This document shows positions 7,869 to 15,694 of a stretch of DNA of 34,344 bases, piece after piece. Within the stretch, counting starts at the first letter, position 1. Each line of letters begins with the position of its first letter. A model generated the notes under the pieces. That model did not search any database and was not told where the DNA came from. It saw nothing but the letters and a program-made list of their open reading frames with translations. Made by a program: the position numbers and the translations under genes. The stretch spans positions 1-34,344 of the forward strand of contig CAMOEE010000002.1 of NCBI GenBank assembly GCA_946611835.1, written 5' to 3'. This stretch comes from an uncultured Treponema sp. (lineage in GTDB: Bacteria; Spirochaetota; Spirochaetia; Treponematales; Treponemataceae).

Positions 7869-10800
7869 ATGGCAGATTATCATGTGTTCGATAGTGCTCC
7901 GGAAGACACGCCGGTTGCTAATTTTGTTCATCTTCATGTTCATTCGGATTATTCTTTGCTCGATTCCTGTGCAAAAATTGATGATTTGGTTGCTAAGGCC
8001 AAACGGCTTAATATGCCGGCCCTGGCTCTCACTGACCACGGAAACATGTTCGGTGCCCTTAACTTTGAGCACCTCTGCCATGTAAACGGAATCAACCCTA
8101 TTGTCGGCGAAGAGTTTTATGTAGCTTACGGCTCACATCTGGAGAAAAATTCAGTTCCATATTCACACAAGGGCGAGGACGGCGACCGTCAGGCCCGCTA
8201 CTTCCATTTGATTCTCCTCTGCGAAAACGAGACCGGTTACAAGAACATGAGCTGGCTTTCTTCAATCGCCTACACAGAGGGAACCTGGTATAAACCCCGA
8301 ATCGACTTTGAGCTTCTCGAAAAATATCACGAGGGCTTAATCTGCTGTTCTGCCTGTATTGCCGGTGAACTTCCCCAGCTTTTGCTTGCAAACAAAGACG
8401 AAGAGGCGAAGGAACTTGCCCTCAAATACAAAAATCTTTTCGGTCCCGACCACTACTACATTGAGTTGCAGGATCACGGCCTTGAAGACCAGAAAATCGT
8501 CAACAAAAAACTGATTGCCCTGGCCCATGAGCTGGACATTCCCCTTGTCGTTACCAACGACATTCACTATGTAGAAAAAGAAGATGCCGAAGCCCAGGAC
8601 TGCCTCCGTTGCATAGGCTTTAAGAAGAACATGAATGAGCCTCATCAGACAATGGGTGAGGGGCGTGACGAATGGTATTTTAAAACCGAAGAGGAAATGC
8701 GCCTGCTCTTCCCGGATTGTCCAGAAGCCTACGACAACACAATTAAAATCGCCAATATGTGTAACCTTACGATTCATCAGTATAAAACGATGGAACTTAA
8801 AGGCACTTTGCCACGCTTTGCTTTGCCAGAGGAATTCCAGACCCACGGGGAAGATTACGCAAAAAATCAGGACGACTATATGCGTCACCTTGTTGAGGAA
8901 GGCTTGCGCAAACGCTATAAGGAAATTACTCCTCAAATCCGCCAGCGATGCGAATACGAAATGGCAATCATCCTTAAAATGGGCTTTTCGGGCTACTTCC
9001 TCATCGTCTGGGAATTCATCAACTGGTCAAAGTCAACCTACGACAATGTGAACAAGCGCCCCAAGCCTTACATGCCTATAGGCCCTGGCCGAGGTTCTGG
9101 TGCGGGTTCCCTGGTTGCCTACTGTCTTACGATTACGGACATCGACCCGTTCCGCTATAAACTGATTTTCGAACGATTTTTGAATCCTGAGCGAGTCTCC
9201 ATGCCAGATTTCGACGTTGACATGGACTTCGACTATCGCCAGGACATCATCCAGCACACCCGTGACTTGTACGGCGACAAAAAAGTCGGCCATATTGTCA
9301 CATTCGGTACCTTAAAGCCAAAGAATGTTATCGCTGATGTCGGACGCACTCTGGGCATTCCGCTTTCCGAAGTCAACATGCTCAAATCAAAAGTCTCTGA
9401 GAACTTAAAGACCAAGCTCAAAAACTGCTTTGAACCGCCTAACGAGAAATTCCCGGATGGCGGTCAGCTTGCGGAGTTCAGACACGACCCTCGCTACGAA
9501 AAACTCTTTGATCTTGCGATAAAACTTGAGGGCTGTAAGCGAAACACAGGTCTCCACGCTTCGGGAATGGTTATCGGACTCACCGAACTTCCGAACTGGG
9601 CACCGGTCTTCATGGATTCTAAGACTGGAAAAGTCGGCGTTCAGTACACAATGGATATTATCGAGCCGTGTGGTCTTGTAAAATTCGACTACCTCGGACT
9701 CAAAACGCTTTCTTTGATTCGATACGCTGAGAATATCATCAACAAGCACAAAAAGCCGGGTGAGCCGGATTTTGTCTGTGCAAATGTGAGCGAAACTGAC
9801 CCTAAAACTTTCGAGCTCTTTAAGCGGGGCGACTCAGCGGCTGTATTCCAGTTTGAATCCCCCGGCATGCAGAAAATTTTGCGACAGTTCCAGCCGGAAA
9901 AACTGGAGGATTTGGTCGCCTTGAACGCCCTTTACAGACCAGGCCCTATGGATTACATTCCGAACTATATCGACGGAAAATGGAAGCCTGAGACGATTCA
10001 CTATCCTGACCCCTGCCTGGAGCCAATCCTGAAGGAAACTTACGGCGTTATGGTCTATCAGGAACAGATTATGCAGGTTTCCCAGAAAATCGCAGGATTC
10101 TCCCTTGGAGGCGCGGATATGCTCCGCCGAGCCATGGGTAAAAAGAAACCTGAAGTCATGATGGGAAAAAAAGTTGAATTCGAGGAAGGTGCTATCAAAC
10201 AGGGCTTTACAAAAGAACATGCCGACGAAATTTTCGAAATCATGATTCCGTTCGCAGGCTATGGTTTCAATAAGTCTCATGCGGCGGCCTATTCTGTCCT
10301 CGCTTACCGCACGGGCTGGCTAAAGGCAAACAAGCCCGCTGAGTTTATGGCGGCAAACCTTACCAACGAAATTACCTCAACCGACGGTCTTCCGGCTTAC
10401 ATTGCCGAGGCCCGCCGAATCGGAGTTCCTGTTGACCCTCCAGATGTAAACCGCTCGGATGCGATTTTCGATGTCGTTGACGGCCACATCGTCTTCGGTT
10501 TCAAGGGAATCAAGGGAATGGGAGACCGGGCAGCCCGTGCAATCGTTTATGAGCGGGAGCAGAACGGCCCTTACAAGGATTTTATGGATTTCTTGATTCG
10601 TGTCATCAAGGTAAAGGAAATCCCTGGCGAAGAGCATGGTGAGGAAGAAGGAAAATCTGGCCGTGCGACTGCAATCAACAAAAAGGCTGTTGAAGTCCTG
10701 ATAAAATGCGGCGGCTTCGACAACCTTGACCAGAACCGCCCGACTTTGATTGCAAATCTTGATCGTGCCTATGCCTATGCCGAAAAAATCGCCTTTGGTG

Positions 10801-11579
10801 CTGATGACGGCCAGCTTTCGCTTTTTGGTGATACTGACGAAAAAGAATACGCTGATTTTGTCTTTGAAAAGGTCGAGGACTGCTCACGGCTCGAAAAACT
10901 CAATATGGAAAAAGAACTGATTGGCTGCTATGTCTCAGGTCATCCTCTTGATGATTATAAAAAAGCCTATGAAAAGGCGACGGTCAATTCGCTTACGATA
11001 AACCGGGTTGCAAAAGATGATAAGGCTGAAAAAGAGGCTATGGCGGCCAGCGGGCGAAATCCATGGCAGATGCGAAACTCTGGCAGGGTTCATTCGGCAG
11101 TCGGAATGCTCATGGAACTCCGCACAATCGTAACCAAAAAAGGCGTTCCAATGGCATTCGCAAAATTGCAGGATTATAACGGCTCCTTTGACCTTACTTT
11201 CTTCCCGAAAACATGGGAGACAATGAAAGATAAAATCGAAAATGACAAGGTTTATGCTTTCCGTGGAAAAATTGACTCCAGCCGCGAGACTCCGAGTATG
11301 CTCGTCGATTCAATTGAAGACCCCAGCGTACTGCAGGAAAAGGCAATTGAGGAAATCCATATTCAGCTTGACGGAAATTTCAGCGATGAAAGGCAGATTT
11401 TCAGCCTCAAAGAATACCTTTTTGGTGTGAGCGGAACCTGTTCTGTTTATTTCCACATTGACACTCCTACTGACACCTACATCGTGAAGGCCGCAAATCA
11501 GCTGCAGGCTCCCGCAACAAAAGAAGTTCTCGAAGATTTGAAAGGAATTCCGCTTGTTAAGGATGTCTGGACGGTGTAA
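7869..11579 (+). CDS. dnaE: DNA polymerase III subunit alpha
   Basis: 1236 residues, slightly longer than E. coli DnaE (1160). Domains in order: PHP (residues about 15-290; HLHVHSDYSLLD, LTDHGNMFG, TNDIHY), palm/fingers with GPGRGSGAGSLVAY and catalytic Asp449/Asp451 in PDFDVDMDF, then VFQFESPGMQ, ALYRPGPMDYIPNYI, GYGFNKSHAAAYS, a helix-hairpin-helix region, and a C-terminal OB-fold (VGMLMELRTIVTKKGVPMAFAKLQDYNGSFDLTFFPKTWE). It is the replicative polymerase. Most PHP metal ligands known from active PHP domains appear present, so intrinsic proofreading is possible. It sits 6 bases after the kinase gene on the same strand but has its own -10-like box; functional linkage to the kinase is unlikely. 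Confidence 0.98.
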   Translation: MADYHVFDSAPEDTPVANFVHLHVHSDYSLLDSCAKIDDLVAKAKRLNMPALALTDHGNMFGALNFEHLCHVNGINPIVGEEFYVAYGSHLEKNSVPYSHKGEDGDRQARYFHLILLCENETGYKNMSWLSSIAYTEGTWYKPRIDFELLEKYHEGLICCSACIAGELPQLLLANKDEEAKELALKYKNLFGPDHYYIELQDHGLEDQKIVNKKLIALAHELDIPLVVTNDIHYVEKEDAEAQDCLRCIGFKKNMNEPHQTMGEGRDEWYFKTEEEMRLLFPDCPEAYDNTIKIANMCNLTIHQYKTMELKGTLPRFALPEEFQTHGEDYAKNQDDYMRHLVEEGLRKRYKEITPQIRQRCEYEMAIILKMGFSGYFLIVWEFINWSKSTYDNVNKRPKPYMPIGPGRGSGAGSLVAYCLTITDIDPFRYKLIFERFLNPERVSMPDFDVDMDFDYRQDIIQHTRDLYGDKKVGHIVTFGTLKPKNVIADVGRTLGIPLSEVNMLKSKVSENLKTKLKNCFEPPNEKFPDGGQLAEFRHDPRYEKLFDLAIKLEGCKRNTGLHASGMVIGLTELPNWAPVFMDSKTGKVGVQYTMDIIEPCGLVKFDYLGLKTLSLIRYAENIINKHKKPGEPDFVCANVSETDPKTFELFKRGDSAAVFQFESPGMQKILRQFQPEKLEDLVALNALYRPGPMDYIPNYIDGKWKPETIHYPDPCLEPILKETYGVMVYQEQIMQVSQKIAGFSLGGADMLRRAMGKKKPEVMMGKKVEFEEGAIKQGFTKEHADEIFEIMIPFAGYGFNKSHAAAYSVLAYRTGWLKANKPAEFMAANLTNEITSTDGLPAYIAEARRIGVPVDPPDVNRSDAIFDVVDGHIVFGFKGIKGMGDRAARAIVYEREQNGPYKDFMDFLIRVIKVKEIPGEEHGEEEGKSGRATAINKKAVEVLIKCGGFDNLDQNRPTLIANLDRAYAYAEKIAFGADDGQLSLFGDTDEKEYADFVFEKVEDCSRLEKLNMEKELIGCYVSGHPLDDYKKAYEKATVNSLTINRVAKDDKAEKEAMAASGRNPWQMRNSGRVHSAVGMLMELRTIVTKKGVPMAFAKLQDYNGSFDLTFFPKTWETMKDKIENDKVYAFRGKIDSSRETPSMLVDSIEDPSVLQEKAIEEIHIQLDGNFSDERQIFSLKEYLFGVSGTCSVYFHIDTPTDTYIVKAANQLQAPATKEVLEDLKGIPLVKDVWTV

Positions 11580-11586
11580 TTTTTCT

Positions 11587-11615
11587 TTGTCTTTTTGTAA
11601 AGAAAGCATTATATT
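11587..11615 (+). promoter_or_regulatory. yggT promoter placed for a leaderless transcript
   Basis: TTGTCT (11587-11592), a 17-base spacer and TATATT (11610-11615), followed by exactly 6 bases and ATG at 11622. There is no Shine-Dalgarno. The predicted transcript begins at the start codon. A weak 7-bp AT-rich inverted repeat (TTTCTTT 11582-11588 / AAAGAAA 11599-11605) overlaps it and might help terminate dnaE. Confidence 0.55.
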
Positions 11616-11621
11616 TAAAAT

Positions 11622-12212
11622 ATGAATATTTTTTCTATTTTGGCCTCGGTCGTTTCTATCTATACATTACTCTGTTTTGTGCGTGTTATGCTCAGCTGGT
11701 TCCCCGGTGCTGAGTATTCCCGTTTTGGGCAGGTTCTCTGCCAGATGTGCGACCCCTATCTTAATGTCTTCCGCCGTTTCCGCTTTCTGTGCTTCTCTTC
11801 TTTTGATTTTACTCCGGCAATAGCCCTTTGTGTTCTCATGGCGGCCCAGGCATTTTTTACCAGTCTTGCCACAGGAGCTGGTTTCAGGCTTTCAACGATT
11901 CTTGCGATGCTGGTAATGCTTGTCGGAAACATTTTTACATCTCTTCTGGGCTTTCTTGCAGTTATCGTTCTTGTGCGACTTATTGTCTATTTGATTGCTG
12001 GTGACGGTCAGGGGAGCTACACAATATGGACTGCCGTTGACCGTGCGATTTCCCCGATTATTTTCAGAATCACAGGGCTTATCTTCAGAAATCAGTCAAT
12101 TTCTTTTGTTAAGGCACTGGTTGTTTCATTCATCATGCTGGTAGTTTTCTCAGTCCTAATTTCCTACGCAATCCGAGTCTTAGGAACGCTGATTTCGATG
12201 ATCCCATTTTAA
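11622..12212 (+). CDS. YggT-family integral membrane protein
   Basis: 196 residues with two YGGT repeats, each a pair of membrane segments: residues about 1-90 (IYTLLCFVRVMLSWFPG, the family signature, then DPYLNVFRRF) and about 100-190 (AVIVLVRLIVYLIAGDGQGSYTIWTAVDRAISPIIFRI). YggT/Ycf19 proteins sit in the inner membrane and have been linked to osmotic tolerance, division and c-type cytochrome or chloroplast complex assembly in different lineages; the role here is unknown. ATG 11622 is 42 bases after the dnaE stop and lies exactly 6 bases after a -10 hexamer. Confidence 0.88.
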   Translation: MNIFSILASVVSIYTLLCFVRVMLSWFPGAEYSRFGQVLCQMCDPYLNVFRRFRFLCFSSFDFTPAIALCVLMAAQAFFTSLATGAGFRLSTILAMLVMLVGNIFTSLLGFLAVIVLVRLIVYLIAGDGQGSYTIWTAVDRAISPIIFRITGLIFRNQSISFVKALVVSFIMLVVFSVLISYAIRVLGTLISMIPF

Positions 12213-12281
12213 AACCACAGATTACACAGATTACAAGAATTAAAATTTACATAATCTGTGACATCTGTGTAATCTGTGGTT
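12213..12281. repeat. Perfect 19-bp inverted repeat of CAGATTACA type
   Basis: Arms 12213-12231 and 12263-12281 are exact reverse complements (AACCACAGATTACACAGAT and its complement) around a 31-base loop. The left arm contains CAGATTACA twice in tandem and the right side has ATCTGTG three times. It fills the yggT-recG gap. No T-run follows, so it is not a classical terminator; it resembles the dispersed ACCACAGATTACACAGATT-type intergenic repeats seen in many bacterial genomes. Confidence 0.75.
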
Positions 12282-12305
12282 AAAATCTTAAATAAGGGGA
12301 GTTAC

Positions 12306-14495
12306 ATGCATATTTCAGAATTAAACAATTCAATATCGACTCTCCCTGGCATCGGATCGGCCAAACAGGCTCTTTTTGCCCGCCTTAATATCTTTACTAT
12401 TTCGGATTTGCTTCAGTTTTATCCTCGTGATTACGAAGACCGCACGCAAAAATCCACTATTGCTCAGTCCATAGCGAATCAGAGCGGCAAAATTCATACG
12501 ATTGCTCAGATTGTCGGTCACGAATGGTTCGGTTATGGCAAAATGAAGACCTTGAAGCTGATTGCGACCGACGGTACGGGGCTTGTGGAACTTGTTGCAT
12601 TCAACCGGCCCTTTATGGAAAAAACTCACCCGGTCGGGCAAATCGCGGCCCTTACGGCAAAAGGCGAAATCAAATACGGCAAATACCAGTCAACATCTTT
12701 TGAGCTTGAAAAAATCTCGGATGGCGGAGAACTTTCGGCCTTCACGGGAATCGAAGTTCCCAACAGCAGGGTCTTCCCGGTTTATCCGCTTACAGAAGGA
12801 CTCACCAGCAAAATCCTGAGCAAAACGATACAGGCTGCTTTCAAACAGTTCTCGCTTGGACTTGAAAACGACCTTCCGTCACAAATCATCGAAAAAAGAC
12901 ACTTGCTTTCCAAAAAAGAAGCGATTCGTCAGATTCACTTTCCGAAGACTTTAAGTGAAGCAATCGGTGCTAGAAACACCCTCGTCTTTGAGGAACTTTT
13001 TCTTTTTCAGAAGACGCTGGCTGAGCAGGCGATAGCACACAGGGGAAAACTTCCGAAAATCGAAATTGATACGGCTGAAAGCACTCAAAAGCAGGTTCCC
13101 GAAGAAGAATTTGTAAAAAATCTTTCCACAAGACAAAAAAATCTCCTGGCCCGTCTGCCCTACAAGCTCACAGCCGACCAGATGAGCGTAATCGCCCTCA
13201 TGAACGAGGACATCGACAGAAATTACGGATTCTTTGATTTTAAGGGGCCTGCGCCGGCTAACGCTGCTGGTCCCTATTCCATGCGTACCCTTCTTCAGGG
13301 TGATGTCGGCTCCGGAAAGACACTCGTTTCCTTTTTTGCATCCCTCCGTGTGATTGACTACGGCGGCCAGGTTGCGCTCATGGCACCAACAGAGCTTCTT
13401 GCCCGTCAGCATGCGGAAAATGCCGCAAAGCAGCTTGAGGCGCTTGGGGTGAGCGTGGCATATCTAACGGGAAATATCAAAACGAAGGGTCGGAACAATC
13501 TTCTTGAAGCCCTCAAAAAAGGCGACATCAATCTTGTGATAGGAACCCACGCCCTGTTTTCAAAAAATGTGCAGTATCATGATTTGGCCCTGGCAATAAT
13601 TGACGAGCAGCACCGTTTTGGCGTAATGCAGCGGTCTGCAATCCTGGACAAAGGACGCACTTCCGTCCTTGCGACTGACAAATATGCCCAGCCGCCTTTC
13701 CGTGAGCCAAACCTGCTTATGATGAGTGCTACCCCGATTCCACAGACCCTTGCCCTGACTGTTTTCGGTGACCTTGATGTCCGCACCATCCGCACCATGC
13801 CCCAGGGCAGAAAACCTGTGGTAACATATCTTTCAAAGGCAGGCAACGAACGGAACGCTTATGATGCCGTGCGGAAGGAACTCAGGGTCGGACATCAGGC
13901 ATATTTTGTTTATCCTGCAATCGACTCTTCCAGCTCCTTCAGTGCCTTTGATGAATCGGGCGGCTCCTTGCAAAGTCTAAAGTCAGCAGAAGAAAGCTTT
14001 AATTTCTTGCAAAGCCAGGTTTACCCGGATTTCAGATGCGCATTGATTCATTCAAAAATTGACGAGGAAAGCCAAAATCAGATTTTGCGTGATTTTCGTG
14101 AAAACAAAATTCAGGTTCTTGTTGCGACGACAGTCGTCGAGGTCGGAGTCGATGTTCCCAACGCCACCTGCATGGTAATTGAACAGGCTGACCGCTTTGG
14201 CCTTGCAGCCCTGCATCAGCTGCGGGGAAGGGTAGGCCGTGGAGACTCTCAGTCATACTGTTTTTTGATTTACCGTGCCGGCATCACCGAAAACGGAATA
14301 GCCCGAATGAAGGCCCTTCACGAAACTACAGACGGCTTTAAAATCGCCGAAGAAGACCTGCGCCTCAGAGGTCCGGGCGAAATCACAGGAACAGCCCAAA
14401 GCGGCGACCTGCAGTTCAAAATCGCCAACCTGGCCCGTGATGAAAAAATTATGCTCGAAGCCCGCAAAGAGGCTTTCTCGCTTTACGCTACATAA
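12306..14495 (+). CDS. recG: ATP-dependent DNA helicase RecG
   Basis: 729 residues (E. coli 693). N-terminal wedge/OB domain (about 1-190; LPGIGSAKQALFARLNIFTISDLLQFYPRDYEDRT, an HhH-like signature), then superfamily-2 helicase motifs: Walker A LLQGDVGSGKT with Lys338, MAPTELLARQH, the DEQH box (IIDEQHRFGVMQR), MMSATPIPQTLA, VVEVGVDVPNA and HQLRGRVGRG. RecG remodels stalled forks. Small insertions occur between motifs (for example KYAQPPFREPN and a Ser-rich stretch DSSSSFSAFDES). GGGGAG 6 bases before ATG 12306 fixes the start; an in-frame GTG at 12276 lies inside the palindrome. Its end overlaps the convergent sigma gene by 13 bases. Confidence 0.97.
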   Translation: MHISELNNSISTLPGIGSAKQALFARLNIFTISDLLQFYPRDYEDRTQKSTIAQSIANQSGKIHTIAQIVGHEWFGYGKMKTLKLIATDGTGLVELVAFNRPFMEKTHPVGQIAALTAKGEIKYGKYQSTSFELEKISDGGELSAFTGIEVPNSRVFPVYPLTEGLTSKILSKTIQAAFKQFSLGLENDLPSQIIEKRHLLSKKEAIRQIHFPKTLSEAIGARNTLVFEELFLFQKTLAEQAIAHRGKLPKIEIDTAESTQKQVPEEEFVKNLSTRQKNLLARLPYKLTADQMSVIALMNEDIDRNYGFFDFKGPAPANAAGPYSMRTLLQGDVGSGKTLVSFFASLRVIDYGGQVALMAPTELLARQHAENAAKQLEALGVSVAYLTGNIKTKGRNNLLEALKKGDINLVIGTHALFSKNVQYHDLALAIIDEQHRFGVMQRSAILDKGRTSVLATDKYAQPPFREPNLLMMSATPIPQTLALTVFGDLDVRTIRTMPQGRKPVVTYLSKAGNERNAYDAVRKELRVGHQAYFVYPAIDSSSSFSAFDESGGSLQSLKSAEESFNFLQSQVYPDFRCALIHSKIDEESQNQILRDFRENKIQVLVATTVVEVGVDVPNATCMVIEQADRFGLAALHQLRGRVGRGDSQSYCFLIYRAGITENGIARMKALHETTDGFKIAEEDLRLRGPGEITGTAQSGDLQFKIANLARDEKIMLEARKEAFSLYAT

Positions 14496-15319
14496 GCTTC
14501 CAATCGTCTTCTGCGTGATGGCGACTGAAGCATCTGAACAGCACCTTTTTCAATCTGGCGGATTCTCTCTTTTGTAAGGCCACATGCATCACCAATTTCT
14601 TTGAGCGACATTGCCTTGTAACCGCCGATTCCGTATCGCATACGCAAAACTCTTTCTGCTTTTGGTTTGAGGGTCTTGAGGGTAGTCTCAACATCGCTTT
14701 TAAGGGCGGAAGTAAGGGCCTGCTGCTCTGGTGTGGGGTTGATATCGTCTTTGAAGGCATCACCGACGGCTGTCTCGCTCTTCGTTGCGTCAATCGGAGC
14801 GTCAAGGCTGATCATGTCACGGTTGAAGTTGAGAAGTTCCCGTACATAAGAAACTTTCATACCGAGCATTTTTGCGATTTCCCGAGTCTGCTCTTCCTCA
14901 GTTTTGTCAGTTTCAAGGAGACTTCGGGTCTTTTCAATCTGGTAAAGTTCGTTGACTTTGTTCATCGGCAGGCGGATTGCACGGCTCTTGTCGCTCAATG
15001 CTTTCTGAATGCTCTGGCGAATCCACCAGACCGCATAAGAGATAAATTTGTATCCTTTTGACACATCGAAGTGGTCGACCGCACTCATCAGTCCTATGTT
15101 TCCTTCGCTGATTAAGTCCATGAGCTCAATGCCCCGCCCCTGATAAGTCTTGGCAATGGCCACAACGAAACGGAGATTTGCGTTTACGAGCTTGTTTTTA
15201 GCGGATTTTGAGCCATTTGCAGCCTTTTCTGCCAGTTCTTTTTCCTCTTCTGCTGTCAAAAGCGGGATTCTGTTGATGTCTTTGAGGTAAGCATCCATTG
15301 TCTCGTCGTCAAATTTCAT
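14483..15319 (-). CDS. Alternative (group 2-like) sigma-70-family RNA polymerase sigma factor
   Basis: 278 residues. It lacks region 1.1; region 1.2 starts at DDETMDAYLKDINRIPLLTAEEEKELA, region 2 has NLRFVVAIAKTYQGRGIELMDLISEGNIGL and GYKFISYAVWWIRQSIQKAL (-10 recognition), region 3 follows, and region 4 ends in an HTH (SLKEIGDACGLTKERIRQIEKGA, -35 recognition). This is too small for the primary RpoD. T. pallidum carries a second factor of this size (sigma-43); orthology is likely but unverified. ATG 15319 follows AAGGAGAT, and the sigma-54 promoter lies just upstream, so the in-frame ATG at 15400 cannot be used from that promoter. The 3' end overlaps recG. I withhold the name rpoS. Confidence 0.92.
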   Translation of the reverse strand: MKFDDETMDAYLKDINRIPLLTAEEEKELAEKAANGSKSAKNKLVNANLRFVVAIAKTYQGRGIELMDLISEGNIGLMSAVDHFDVSKGYKFISYAVWWIRQSIQKALSDKSRAIRLPMNKVNELYQIEKTRSLLETDKTEEEQTREIAKMLGMKVSYVRELLNFNRDMISLDAPIDATKSETAVGDAFKDDINPTPEQQALTSALKSDVETTLKTLKPKAERVLRMRYGIGGYKAMSLKEIGDACGLTKERIRQIEKGAVQMLQSPSRRRRLEAYVA

Positions 15320-15361
15320 GGCAAATCTCCTTAAAAAATACGATTTTTTCACTGAATATAT

Positions 15362-15378
15362 AGCAAGTTCCGTGCCAA
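15362..15378 (-). promoter_or_regulatory. Sigma-54 (-24/-12) promoter of the sigma gene
   Basis: The minus strand reads TTGGCACGGAACTTGCT from 15378 to 15362. This matches the sigma-54 consensus YTGGCACG-N4-TTGCW at every defined base, with GG (15376-15375) and GC (15364-15363) separated by the required 10 bases. Transcription should start near 15351, giving a leader of about 32 bases that contains AAGGAGAT (about 15332-15325) before ATG 15319. No competing -35/-10 pair is as good. Confidence 0.8.
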
Positions 15379-15420
15379 GTTTCGCTAATTTATAGTTCAT
15401 AATGCATAATTCACAATAAA

Positions 15421-15546
15421 AAGGGCGTTTCCGCCGCTACTTCACTCCGTTCCGTAACGCAGCGGTCGGGCTATCCAAGGTTCCGCTGTCGCTTCATTCC
15501 TCCGCTTCGCTAATCGCTACGCTTCGGAACGGCTAACGCCGCCCTT
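15421..15546. repeat. Intergenic palindromic repeat, about 126 bp
   Basis: Bounded by AAGGGCG (15421-15427) and CGCCCTT (15540-15546) as terminal inverted repeats, with inner pairs CCGTTCC (15447-15453) / GGAACGG (15526-15532) and AGCGG (15461-15465) / CCGCT (15483-15487). It is clearly richer in G+C than its A/T-rich flanks and in clustered CGCT/CTTCGCT words. It encodes no convincing protein. It looks like a dispersed REP/MITE-type element inserted in the sigma-pth gap. With the nested inverted repeat and two promoters it accounts for most of the 375-base stretch 15320-15694. Confidence 0.6.
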
Positions 15547-15571
15547 ACTATCCCTAACGCTCAATTTTTTC

Positions 15572-15628
15572 TGTATCAAAATGAACCATAGAGGCCTCCG
15601 GTCTCTTCTTCTGTGTCATTTTGATACA
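15572..15628. repeat. Nested inverted repeat (13-bp outer, 7-bp inner arms)
   Basis: Outer arms TGTATCAAAATGA (15572-15584) and TCATTTTGATACA (15616-15628) are perfectly complementary. Inside, AGAGGCC (15590-15596) pairs with GGTCTCT (15600-15606, one G-U) around a 3-base loop. The whole can form a two-tier hairpin or cruciform. It lies between divergent genes, upstream of the pth promoter and about 200 bases upstream of the sigma-54 site. Confidence 0.7.
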
Positions 15629-15659
15629 ATCAGCCTTATCTTTGTGTCTGGCTAACAAT

Positions 15660-15688
15660 TTGCAAAACTTAACATTTATCCTTATAAT
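15660..15688 (+). promoter_or_regulatory. pth promoter placed for a leaderless transcript
   Basis: TTGCAA (15660-15665), a 17-base spacer, TATAAT (15683-15688), then 6 bases and ATG 15695. Both boxes are near consensus and there is no Shine-Dalgarno, so the mRNA should begin at the start codon. Confidence 0.65.
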
Positions 15689-15694
15689 ATCCGC

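Noticed and set aside
8337..8936. Minus-strand open frame of 199 codons inside dnaE
   Set aside because: The opposite frame is well-conserved DnaE PHP domain; this one is hydrophobic low-complexity complement without a family match.
12951..13412. Minus-strand open frame inside recG
   Set aside because: It is the complement of the RecG Walker A region and has no start signal or motif.
15421..15628. CRISPR array or tRNA in the sigma-pth gap
   Set aside because: The repeats are inverted, not regularly spaced direct repeats, and no cloverleaf or CCA end is visible.
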